A DNA stretch of 64,000 bases from Bretschneidera sinensis. Lineage: Eukaryota > Streptophyta > Magnoliopsida > Brassicales > Akaniaceae. Of the stretch, positions 24,780-34,590 are shown in pieces. How positions within the stretch are numbered: the first letter of the stretch is position 1; every line of letters begins with the position of its first letter. The stretch covers positions 87,702,084 to 87,766,083 of the forward strand of contig CM043705.1 in NCBI GenBank assembly GCA_023935145.1, given 5' to 3'. Position numbers and translations under genes: made by a program. The notes under the pieces are model-generated. The model did not search any database, was not told the origin of the DNA, and was given only the letters and a program-made list of their open reading frames with translations.

Positions 24780-26901
24780 CCCTATAACGGGCTGTTCTCA
24801 CCATGAGCCCGGATGCTCTTCTTTGGGGGAAGGAGGCCCTGTGCCTGAATGATCTTCTTGCCCTCCGGGCTGCTCCTGCCCATCAGTCTGCTCCTCCTCA
24901 GAAGCCAACAGCTCCGAGTCCTCGGGCCTTAGCAGGTCCAAACTAGAGAAATCAAGCTCCAGGTACATGGCCTCGACCTTCCCCTTTGCCTCTATAAAAC
25001 CAGTGAGGTACTGCTGGCCACTCTCTGAGACCATAGCCAGACGGTAGGCCTTCGAGCCCTGTAAAGTCGCCAGGTCATCCTATACAGCCACTCGAGTGCC
25101 AGCCCCAGCCTCCTCTATAGCAGCACTAATGCGGGCCTAAGCCTCCTCAGTAACGACCCAAGCACGAGTCTCGACTTCAGCCCTGGCCAGGTTGGTTGAA
25201 TCCAACAAGGCCTGCATCTGACGGGTGGCATCTGCCTTCTCCTCTAACTGGTGCTGGGTAAGACCGAGAAGCTCGGCTGTCTCCATACAACAAAGAGTGG
25301 CCACACCTACGATGACACCCGTATGAAACCAGACGAGGAATGTTAGATAAATACAGAGAAAGATCAAGGAAATGAAAGCAATGCTAAAAGGAAAAACTTG
25401 CCTGGGATGCCACCATCTCAGCTACCGCACAGAGGGAGTCCGTGGTCTTTTTGCCCAACTCAACCATTTCTCGATGAGGAGTCCCTTTGGTTAGATGCTC
25501 TTTCTCCACCCGGGGGTGTGCAAAGACAGAGTTATCCACCCTCAAAGTCCAGTTGGGCATGAAGATCGAGGCTTCAGAAGTAGCCCCCTAGCTGGCACCC
25601 GAAGCAGCGGAGGGCCAAGTAGTAACTGGCATTGATGGGGCGATGCTGGAAACTGGAGTGGTCTCGGACTGAGAGGGATGTCTCAGGGGAGTCTCTAGGT
25701 CAATTAAAGTAGGAGACTGAGCCCGAGGCCTCTTCCTGGTCCGTGAGCTCGAGGTCGGTTGCTTGTCAGATCGGGCCGACCTCTTCTGCTCTAGGGCTAG
25801 TTTTCTGGCATGCTCTCTGGCAAGGGCAGCTGCCTCTATCTCTATCCAAACAAGGGAAATTATATAAGTATAAATCATAGAAAGAAAATCCAAGCAAAAA
25901 AAGGAAACAGAGAAAAGGAAAGGTAAAACTAAAACCTTTACCATTCTCGAGCGAAGGTTCAGGGCACGAGGGGCAGAGACCTCGCCTGGCCAGTTCCTCA
26001 TTGTTGTAGAGGACTCCAACATCCAGGGGCGAGGCTGCCATGGCGTCCACTATTTTTTTCTCGTACAGAAGAAGGCCCGCCTTCTTGCACTTCCCAGTGC
26101 GATCCATGCTTCAGGAACAAGGAAGGCCGAAATCCTAGGCAGATTGAACGAAAAAGAAGTTCTTCTTCCACCTTTTTATCGATGAAAGGGTCTTTTTCAG
26201 CAACCTCATCCTCAGTCGAGTATTAAAAACTACCCATCCGGTCTGGCCATGCCTGCTGATTAGGAAGTTGGCCTTAAAGATATCCATAGTCATCGGCCTG
26301 CCCACCTCCAAGCAAACACAGATAAAGGCCATGATCAGTCGTATCGAGTTCGGTACCAACTGACATAGTGCAATATCGAAGTATCGAAAGATGGTACAAA
26401 AATATAGGTGAAGAGGAAACCGTAGCCCGGCTTGCATATGGTGCTCATATATGCAAAGCTCGAAAGGGGCTCAGTTAGAGAGGGCATCACAGGCCCTTTC
26501 CCTCACCCTGGCCACCCGGAGGGCGTACTCGCTTGGGATACTGTACGTCTTTTGGATCACCTCCAAGTCCTCCTCCCTCAGTTGACTAGGGATTTCGTTG
26601 GCCGTGTAATTCCACTCCTCTCTCTCCTTTCCGGTCGAGTCTCTCGAATATCGGTCAACACCCTAATCATCTCATCCCCGGAAGATGAGCCCTCTTCATA
26701 CTTCTCCTCTACCTCCAACGAGACATACGACACCATTGCCAGGGGGTCTATCCTCAGCACAGCCCCCACAGGAGTCTTTCCCCTCGACGAGGACAAAGAT
26801 GTATCTAACCCCTCAGAATTATCGCCACTAGTTTCATCTACACTACTCCTACTATTATCACTACTACTAGGCCTATCACGAAATGCATCAAACGAAGACA
26901 T
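24780..26901 (-). pseudogene. Antisense gene of the Tat element, gypsy-type 'Transposase_28'-like protein
   Basis: On the minus strand an ATG at 26899-26901 opens an acidic Ser-rich N-terminus. It is followed, with one frameshift near 26600 and a stop near 26470, by YSIPSEYALRV and then HMQAGLRFPLHLYF (about 26435-26390), which matches the conserved core of plant proteins labelled putative gypsy-type transposon. A basic segment with KRPRAQSP and a glutamine/alanine-rich coiled-coil-like part (about 25370-25140) follow, then an acidic tail (about 25034-24800). AT-rich introns are visible: one at about 25943-25848 with a GTAAAG donor, and one at about 25404-25301 with a GC donor (AG|GCAAGT). 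The protein's role is unknown even in intact elements. This copy has stops and shifts. Confidence 0.7.
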
Positions 26902-27274
26902 GATTTAAAGGGAAGGACAGACGAACTCACCAAAGTCCGAAGGGTTCTGACTTAAGCTCCTCCTAAATGTCCAAATTTGTCAAGAGCATTCCCTCTCCAC
27001 GACTTCGAGACGCCGCGACCACCAAAACCCCAGCACCAAGCAAAACCAAGCTCTCACGACGAACAGGCGCCGAAACTCAACGCAAAAATACGGAACAAAG
27101 ACAAAGACTCACAAAGTGAAAATACTCAGACAAAACAAAAGAACTAATACTCTTTGTTACAGAGGACGAGGACGAGGACTCTCACGGGTTAGAAGAGACG
27201 AGGCTGAAGGCTCTCAAGAAATTCTTTCTTACACAACTTTGAAGAGAAGTGAAAAAGAAAGAATGCCAAAACTC

Positions 27275-27285
27275 CCTTATATAGG
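27275..27285 (-). promoter_or_regulatory. TATA box for the antisense gene
   Basis: The minus strand reads CCTATATAAGGG at about 27286-27275, some 380 bp upstream of the antisense ATG. The leader between them is CT-rich and could hold an intron. This supports separate antisense transcription inside the element. Confidence 0.5.
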
Positions 27286-27523
27286 AAAGAGAACGGGGCA
27301 AACGAGGATCGTTTAATGCAATTGCGGAAGTCGAGGGGACTATTTGGAGTCCCAAAACAACCTTCACACTTCCCCAGGGGACGTTCCATTCCCCGAGGTG
27401 GCTGCCGTTTTCCCAAAACAGCTTCTCAAATCCCAAAGGAAAAACATCATTTCCCATACACCGCTATTTGCGTAAAAAGAGCCATGTGTCACCCCCGCCG
27501 CCGTTTTTAGGGATCATGCTCCC

Positions 27524-28440
27524 ATAGCTCCACTGGTCTTCGGCCCATTCTCTTCAAAGTCCGAGGAGATGGATTGCTCCACGAGTCCTCGAACTCAAGG
27601 TATTCCTGGCCAAAGAGATGGATTGCTCTACTGGTCCTCGGCCCATTCTCTTCAAAGTCCGAGGAGATGGATTGCTCCACTGGTCCTCGGACTTAAGGTC
27701 TTCATGGCCGAGGAGATGGATTGCTCCTCAGGTCCTCGGCCCATTCTCTTCAAAGTCTGAAGAGATGGATTACTCCATTGGTCCTCGGACTCAAGGTCAT
27801 CATGGCCGAGCAGATGGATTGCTTCACTGGTCTTCGGCCTATTCTCTTCAAAGTCCAAGGAGATGGATTGTTCCACGGGTCCTCGGACTCAAGGTCTTCA
27901 TGGCCAAGGAGATGAATTGCTCCACGGGTCCTCAGCCCATTCTCTTCAAAGTCCGAGGAGATAGATTGCTCCACGGGTCCTCGGACTCAAGGTCTTCATG
28001 GTCGAGGGGATGGATTACTCCATGGGTCCTCGGCCTATTCTCTTCAAAGTCCGAGCAGACGGATTGCTCCACGGGTCCTCGGACTCAAGGTCTTCATGGC
28101 CGAGGAGATGGATTGTTCCACAGGTCTTCGGCCCATTCTCGCTAAAGTCCGAGGAGATGGATTGTTCCATTGGTCCTCAGACTCGAGGTCTTCATGGTCG
28201 AGGAGATGGATTGCTCCACTGGTCCTCGGACTCGAGGTCTTCATGGTCGAGGATATGGATTGCTCCACTGGTCCTCGGCCCATTCTCTTCAAAGTCCGAG
28301 GAGATGGATTGCTTCATTGGTCCTCGGACTCAGGGTCTTCATGGTCGAGGAGATGGATTGCTCCACGGGTCCTCAGCCCATTCTCTTCAAAGTCCGAGGA
28401 GATGAATGACTCCAGTGGTCATCGGCCCGTTACCCCAAAG
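27524..28440 (+). repeat. 49-bp tandem array with a 98-bp higher-order unit
   Basis: About 18-19 copies of a 49-bp unit start GATGGATTGCTCCAC. Two versions alternate: A continues CTCGGCCCATTCTCTTCAAAG, B continues CTCGGACTCAAGGTCTTCATG. Together they give a 98-bp dimer. Near 28165-28260 two B units sit side by side, breaking the alternation. Units differ at a few positions. Open frames through the array (for example 27618-28145) are artefacts of a stop-poor repeat whose unit is not a multiple of three. The array lies between the antisense gene and the polypurine tract. Confidence 0.95.
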
Positions 28441-28514
28441 ACCTAGAGAAGCTGATCAATGCTCCTGGATGCAGAACAAGCCATACAATACTTCCCTAAG
28501 CACATAACTGTACT

Positions 28515-28533
28515 CAAAGAAGTGGGAGGCTTT
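28515..28533 (+). other. Polypurine tract
   Basis: AAAGAAGTGGGAGGC followed by TTT lies directly before the 3' LTR. It is the expected primer for plus-strand DNA synthesis. Confidence 0.8.
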
Positions 28534-29261
28534 TGATACTGCCAAAAAATACCCCTCCAATAGGAAGACGACATGTGGATCCTCTTGACTGCAGATCACA
28601 AGAAGACACGTGGATGATCCAAGACCGGGCAGCTCAGCCTCCAGGTCATAACCGTCCTTCAGAGCTCCGCCGCCACCAGCTAGGCCTCCACGTCACCACC
28701 GCCTTCCAGGCCATTATTACCTAACCAAGTTGGGCGTCAGGTCGGCAGACTACCCCAGACACGTAAACGGCTCGTGATCAAGCCATCAAGGCCAGGCCCT
28801 AAAGGACGGCCTCTAGCCACTCAACTAGGCCTCTTAAGTATCATTTCAAAACCAAATTGGGATGTCAAATGATCAACCGCCCTCATACCTGGATGGCTCC
28901 TGATCAAGCCAGCAAGGCAAAAGCCCTAGCGAACGGCCCCCAGCCACCTAGCTGGGCCTCCTAGGTATTATTACCCAACCCTATTAGGGCATCATATCGC
29001 TGCCGCCCTAGGCTCGATCCCGCCTCCAAAACCCTATAAAAAAGGGCCAGGTATGCATTCAAACGAGACCAATTCTTCTCAGCTTAAAAAAACACAAGGG
29101 AACACCCATCCCTTATATACACTTGATTTTGTCCTAACTTAAGCATCAGAGTATCCCCGGAGGCATCCCTCTGGCGACCCCATAGCCCCTCTCTATTTCC
29201 CTGTGCAGGTACATCCAAAGTTCAACCTCCAACTCAACAACGCATATTTTTGGCATCAACA
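28534..29261 (+). repeat. 3' LTR of the gypsy element
   Basis: It starts TGATACTGCC, ends GGCATCAACA, is about 728 bp and is followed by the GTTTC target duplication. It differs from the 5' LTR at roughly 60 positions, with a cluster of changes near 28665-28685. Confidence 0.95.
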
Positions 29262-29266
29262 GTTTC

Positions 29267-32200
29267 CTATGAGTGTTTGGGGTCTTATGTGGTGTCACAT
29301 TCACAAACATCAGCAAAATTTACAGTAGGAAATCTGAGGCTGTTTGTGCCTACATGCACAGATTCTCCACCATAGCGTCTGCAGTGGCCCTGTGGTTTCA
29401 GTTTTTAAATGTCAACTTTGATAATAAAGCTACAAAACTAAAATATTAATAGCTACACATTATTAATTTGATTACCATAAAGAGTCGCCTTGTAAATATC
29501 AAGAAGTAGAAATATGTTAGTAAGGAAAAACTCTTGTTTAGTTTTGTTTATGAAAAATAAATCGCACAAAAATTTATTTTATTTTTAAATAAAAATAAAA
29601 TATAATATTTTTTTCTCTCTTCTCATTTTATTTAACAATGAAATGGATCCTTTAGTCAAAAACTTCCCGTTTATATCTTCACTGTAAATAACTATTCCAT
29701 TTATGTAAACTGTAGTTTTTTTTTATGAGTATTCTGTGGTGTAATTAAACAAGAAAAAGCCGTAGAAAATGCTGTTCTAAGATTGCGTAAATCTAAGGCA
29801 CTGCAAAATGGTCAGGATTCTTAATGAGAAAATTAATGACGGGTATTGAAAAACAAGGTTTCCTTCTGAAAACTAGCACTCCTCGCCTTTACCGATAAGC
29901 AATTTAACATTTGTTTTCATCTTTTTCAATACCAAATTTCTAATGTGTCAATAAATAAAACTTATAAACTATACAAAATGAGATAGTCATCTTTCATCTT
30001 TTATCATTTAATCATTAATGTGAAAGAGTTCTGTTAATGACTTTACAAACAAAGTAACTTACATTTTCCATTGGTTTTCAATTGCAACAGAGGCATTTGC
30101 AAAAAAATACAAAAATAGAAAAGGAAAATAAAATAATTGAACATTCCAATTTTTTATCCTTTTCCCCATTCCTCCTCTTTCTGGGGGTTACTTGAAATTT
30201 CAGGTTAGTACTCTGGCTTGCTATCTGCTACTTTTTCCCCTTTACATGGTTGGTGTTGGAAATTTTTTACTTAAACAAGTAAAATCTGTGGAGTGGACTG
30301 TGGACCCAAAGAAAGAAAAAGTACCAGCACTTTAAATACATGGGGACCCTGAAGTTTATTGTCAAGTTGCAGAATGTAATTTTCTTTTGCTATTAATGAG
30401 AGTTTGAAGAGAAAACTTAGGACAACACAGGGCAAAGTATTGCCCCTCTTAAGGAAAAAAAATGACTGTTCAGTTGATCACGCTAGCCGGGAGGTCCTTA
30501 TTTAGGGTACCCAATAATAAGCTAGTGACACTTGACATGCAGAAATCTAAGGATTCAAGTCATTTCTCTTTCATCTAAATAATTAAAAATAAGATCATTT
30601 TTCTTTTGCTTTTGTATGCTATTGTTACCATTTTATTAGCTCAAATCAAATAGACTTCCATTAACCCACCTAATCCTCTCCAAACTTCTGATAAAGGGCA
30701 TGTAAGTTTGATATTCATTGTTCTTTATCCAAAAAAAGTTTGATAGTCATTGTTGGTTTATATCTTATTATTTTAAAATTTAGGAATCACTATAGATTAA
30801 CAACTGTTTAAAGAATAAAAGAATAATTAAACCCTTTCTCGTGAGTTTAAGATTTAACGATAATTAGTGAAACGTCTTTCTTCCTTAACATGGTATTAAA
30901 TATCTAGAACTTGATTTGAAGTCCTAAAAAATTCCTACTCATTCATGTATAAAAATTATTAATCTTTTACCATCTTACACGTGAAAAAGTAAGTATAAAA
31001 GAATAATTAAACTCTTTCATATTAATTCCAAATTTTGAAATAATTAGTAATCAACAAAACTATCTCTTTAACGACACAATTTCATCCCATCAAATATGTT
31101 TTCATCCTCTATCCTGAGAAAATTCCCCACGAAAGTGGAGAGGTAAGAAAATATTTCCATAATCTCGAGAAAGAGTTTTATTCCCAACAGTTAAGGATAT
31201 GAGAGATAAAACCGACCCACCCATCTCACTAGTTATTATCCATAATCCAACCTAAATTTAATAGGGCTGAAACCAAGAAATTCTGTTTTTTTTTTTTTTT
31301 TTTTTCATTTCACTAACAAAATATAGTAAGCACTAGTATTATGTTAAGATAATTCATTTGAAAGCAACTTTCCTACTTCACAAATAAACAGAGAACATTA
31401 GAATTTGATTGTGAGAATGTAAATAAAGTCCCACATGTGACATGGGTCAAATTCTCACTAGCAAAAGAAAAGACAACGTTGAGATATTGATAATTCCCCA
31501 AATAATCTCTCTTTTTCCTGGAAATTTCCATGATCCCTTAAGGACCCACCATGGATACTTACCTTCAAAATCAGCTGAAAAACTAGTGAAAATATCAAAG
31601 CTTGCTTCACGTGCCTAGCGAAACCAAAAGGCGAAAAAAAAAACAAATTGCAGAGTGGAATGATAGGACACTTCCATGGACAATAAGGGCCCCTTCGTCA
31701 CTCAAACCTCAACTTCCTTGTCTTTCCCTTTGTTTTTCTTGCAGTTTTTTTTGTTAGTAATTAATAAACATAGGCTAAATTGCCTATATATATGACATAT
31801 TGGCAAACACTAGGGGCCCTTGGCCAGCAGTTTCAGTATTGCACTCTTAAATTGTTGCATCGTCACTTCACCATCTTAAAACCAAAAACAAATACTCAAA
31901 TCAAAAGGAAATGGAAAAAACATAAGAGTTGAAGCACTATGTATGTATATAACAAATTATCATAGGAAAAGGAAATTTTCATGAAGAACAACTTTTGATT
32001 TTAGTAATATTTTCTTCAAAAAGTGAGTATACATGGGATTTGAACATTACATTACCACCATCAAAGGATTCAAAACTCCTCACATTTCCCAAGAAGATAT
32101 ATAAAATAAACTATTAGTATTAATTTAAGAAAAAGGGACAGATGCTAAACGCTGACAGTGATTTTGAATTGATAATAGAACATTGTTGAAGCTAGCATTG

Positions 32201-32399
32201 AAGTCTGCATCTTTAGGGGGACCCCAAAAATTTTAGAGCTTCAAATTCAGTCACCAACAATCTCCTTAGCCTTCAATACTAACTGCAAAAAATTGATTAC
32301 ATAATCTTCATCCTCATTTCTTTTGCTTTCTCAAGAAAATGGGGATTTTGCTTCTTGAAACAGCAAGGCACAAAACTAAATTCCAAAGAGACCAAATTA
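29267..32399. other. Gene-free stretch downstream of the gypsy element
   Basis: No coding-like domain was seen on either strand. The sequence is AT-rich with poly-T runs, for example at about 31285-31306. Confidence 0.55.
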
Positions 32400-33165
32400 G
32401 TATAGTATAACGAAAATAAAGATCAAAAGAGGCCTACCCTGTTTCTGATTAACATTTTCTTGAATACCCATTTAAAAAGAAAACCAAGAAAGAGAATCCA
32501 AAAATTAAAAAAAAAAATCATATCATGACAGTAAGAGATTGAGCCGTCCCGCCAATATCACAACCAAATTCCACCCATCAATACCATCAGCAAGAGCTAA
32601 AGATGAAGCAGAGGAGGAAGAATAACAAGAGAGCTTGTTGCAGAGATTGGACTTGAAAATTTTGGGTATCTTCTGTTATAACAAGACCAGCCCTCACATG
32701 AGCTTAAAAAACTCATTTGCCTGACAAGCATTCTCCCGAGAAAACACACCCAAGCTTCAATTTGAGCCCTCACCATGTTCCCACCACTCTTTGTAGCCAC
32801 ACACCTATCAACACCAATAAAAGCAAAAGCAAAATGAGAAAAGGGAGCTTTTAAGAGTAAATAAATATGGAAAAAAACAAACGATTACGGGTGTGTGGGT
32901 GCCTGCCTGCTGGTAAAAAAAATGGAGATAAATAAAAAAAAAGAAGAGAGAAAGATAAGACATGGGTTTTGTGCATTTGTACGTTTTCTTCTTTTCTCAG
33001 AGAATTTCTTCTCCTTAATGGGTTTTTGTTGTCCTGTTTTAGAATTTTTATTTTTTTTAAAATAGAACGGTTGTGTGTAAGAGGAAGAGGAGATTGCGGG
33101 ATTTACCTTGTAATATCTTGCAGGCTAGGCAGTGAGTTCGATTTGTCTAAACATGATGAGGCCAA
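32400..33165 (-). ncRNA. Candidate spliced long non-coding RNA carrying a miR171 site
   Basis: A minus-strand TATA-like CCTTTATATTTC lies at about 33200-33189. A canonical donor, ACAAG|GTAAAT, at 33107/33106 and a canonical acceptor, TTGATAG, ending at 32805 define a likely 302-bp intron. Exon 2 begins at 32804. Its longest frame is an unremarkable ~59-codon ORF (ATG at about 32775) that I do not recognise. About 40 bases after it lies the interrupted miR171 site. Transcript start and end are guesses, because no clear minus-strand AATAAA was found. That the unit is transcribed is inferred from the splice sites and the microRNA site. It could instead be the 5' part of an unrecognised gene. Confidence 0.4.
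32539..32562 (-). promoter_or_regulatory. miR171 endogenous target-mimic site (3-nt central bulge)
   Basis: On the minus strand the site reads GTGATATTGGC, then GGG, then ACGGCTCAA. The two outer blocks are the exact complement of the miR171b/c isoform as I remember it (20 contiguous pairs plus a terminal G:U), interrupted only by three extra bases opposite miRNA positions 9/10. The next bases, TC, also give good pairing to the miR171a isoform with the bulge at 11/12. A three-base bulge at the cleavage position with otherwise full pairing is the defining layout of plant target mimics such as IPS1 for miR399. Such RNAs bind but are not cut. No inverted partner lies nearby, so this is not a MIR171 hairpin. 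Confidence 0.8.
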
Positions 33166-33299
33166 GAACTAGAAACGTAAAGAAAGAAGAAATATAAAGG
33201 GGAATTGTGTGCTTTGTGTACGATTTTAGACAATGGCTTTGGTTTTTTCTTTGCTCTTAACCACAACACAACACAACACAAATCCCTTTCTCTCGCTCT

Positions 33300-34559
33300 C
33301 TCTCCTTCACCTTACTTGCAAGTTGCAAGAGAAGGCCAAATTAGCTAGATTTGCGCAAGCAACCTCTGTCCTCTACTTGTTTCCACGCCTACCCTTTATC
33401 CTTTTTCTATAATTCCATCAATACCCCTTCTCCAACTTGTGTCTGCGCATGTCTTTAATATATTAGGCACTGTTTTCCCAACTGCAATAAAAAAAAATCA
33501 AAAGCAGAAAAATAATTTTTTACGTATTTATTGTTGTTTTATTATAAGTTATTTTATAAATCATAATAAATTATTTTTACTGCTCAATCAAACCTAAGGC
33601 AAACAATATTTATTGTTTAAATTAAATTTCTTACACCTAATGAATGTCCAATTTTTATTAGAACTAAAGAGATCTGACTAACCTGACCAAACATGCAGCA
33701 TGGTCGAGGCTTATTTTGTCTCGAGACGACCACCGCTACACCCTATACACATTGCTCCTCCCTTGGCCTAAACATTCGTTTGTAGGATTTCAAGACACAA
33801 CCTCTAACTAGCTAAACAGTGGCCTCTTTTGTTCAAGATCCACGAGGTTTGACCATTCAGTCAAACAATGAAACAAGATCATTAACCCTTTTCTAGGCCC
33901 CATTTGAAGAGTGGGATCACATAAAAAAAACATGTGGGGAAGAGGTTGTTTTGGTCATTTAATTGAAAATGGGTAAAAGTACCCATTACGTGTCCAATGT
34001 AATGTATGTTAATAGAAAGTGTCATGTGATGTGATATCCCCATTTATGGGTCACTGTAGATTACTTGCATGGGTGACCAAAAGTCTCTCATCAGTGTTTG
34101 GCATTTCATGGACAAAATAGACTCATAATAATGCCATTTAAGTACCCTTTTGGCGTAATTGTAATTTTAAATGATTTTTGAATAAAAATAATTATGAGTT
34201 AAAATCTTTTTTTATATTTAACCAAATAGGCATATCCTGGTAATTTTACACCTACCATAATGAAATACTGATTGGGAACTGAAGGGTATTGATTGATTAT
34301 ATTCTAGCTAGTATATAGTAACAGGAGGATCATAGTATAACACATCATTTTTTTGAGTCTTGTAAGAGTAACCATGTCTGTGGTGACTGAAGTAGGGTGC
34401 ATGATTTAAGCAGTGAACACAAGCAGTACATAAGTGTTTCTTAACATATACTGTAAAAATTACAGGCTCTATCATACTCCATAGAGAACAGCAAGAGATA
34501 GAATGTCTGAGGAAAAGTCAGGTATCAGAGAAAGAGTAATGGATTTTCAAGGAAAATAA

Positions 34560-34590
<31 letters not shown>

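Larger units (their letters stand above)
18447..29261 (+). mobile_element. Complete but decayed Ty3/gypsy LTR retrotransposon, Tat type
   Basis: The element is about 10.8 kb and flanked by the 5-bp target duplication GTTTC at 18442-18446 and 29262-29266. Order: 5' LTR, primer binding site, gag, pol (protease, reverse transcriptase, RNase H, a second archaeal-type RNase H, integrase), an antisense gene, a tandem repeat array, polypurine tract, 3' LTR. The second RNase H after the reverse transcriptase module and the antisense ORF downstream of pol are hallmarks of the Tat group of plant gypsy elements. Gag and pol are broken by stops and frameshifts, so it cannot move on its own. Counting by eye, the LTRs differ at about 60 of 725 positions, mostly C/T and G/A changes as expected from deamination of methylated cytosine. 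That implies an insertion a few million years old at usual plant rates. Confidence 0.95.

Noticed and set aside
25588..26107. Two overlapping minus-strand frames read as separate genes
   Set aside because: Both are pieces of the antisense gene of the Tat element separated by an AT-rich intron and frame changes.
27618..28145. 175-codon open frame through the tandem array
   Set aside because: The 49-bp unit lacks stops in several frames, and overlapping frames of similar length exist on both strands. The peptide is just the repeat read through.
32539..32561. miR171-like sequence on the plus strand as a MIR171 gene
   Set aside because: The plus strand carries the miRNA sequence with CCC inserted in the middle, and no complementary arm lies within several hundred bases, so it cannot be a precursor.
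32969..33172. 67-codon plus-strand frame
   Set aside because: Low-complexity Phe/Leu-rich sequence antisense to the candidate ncRNA, with no recognisable content.
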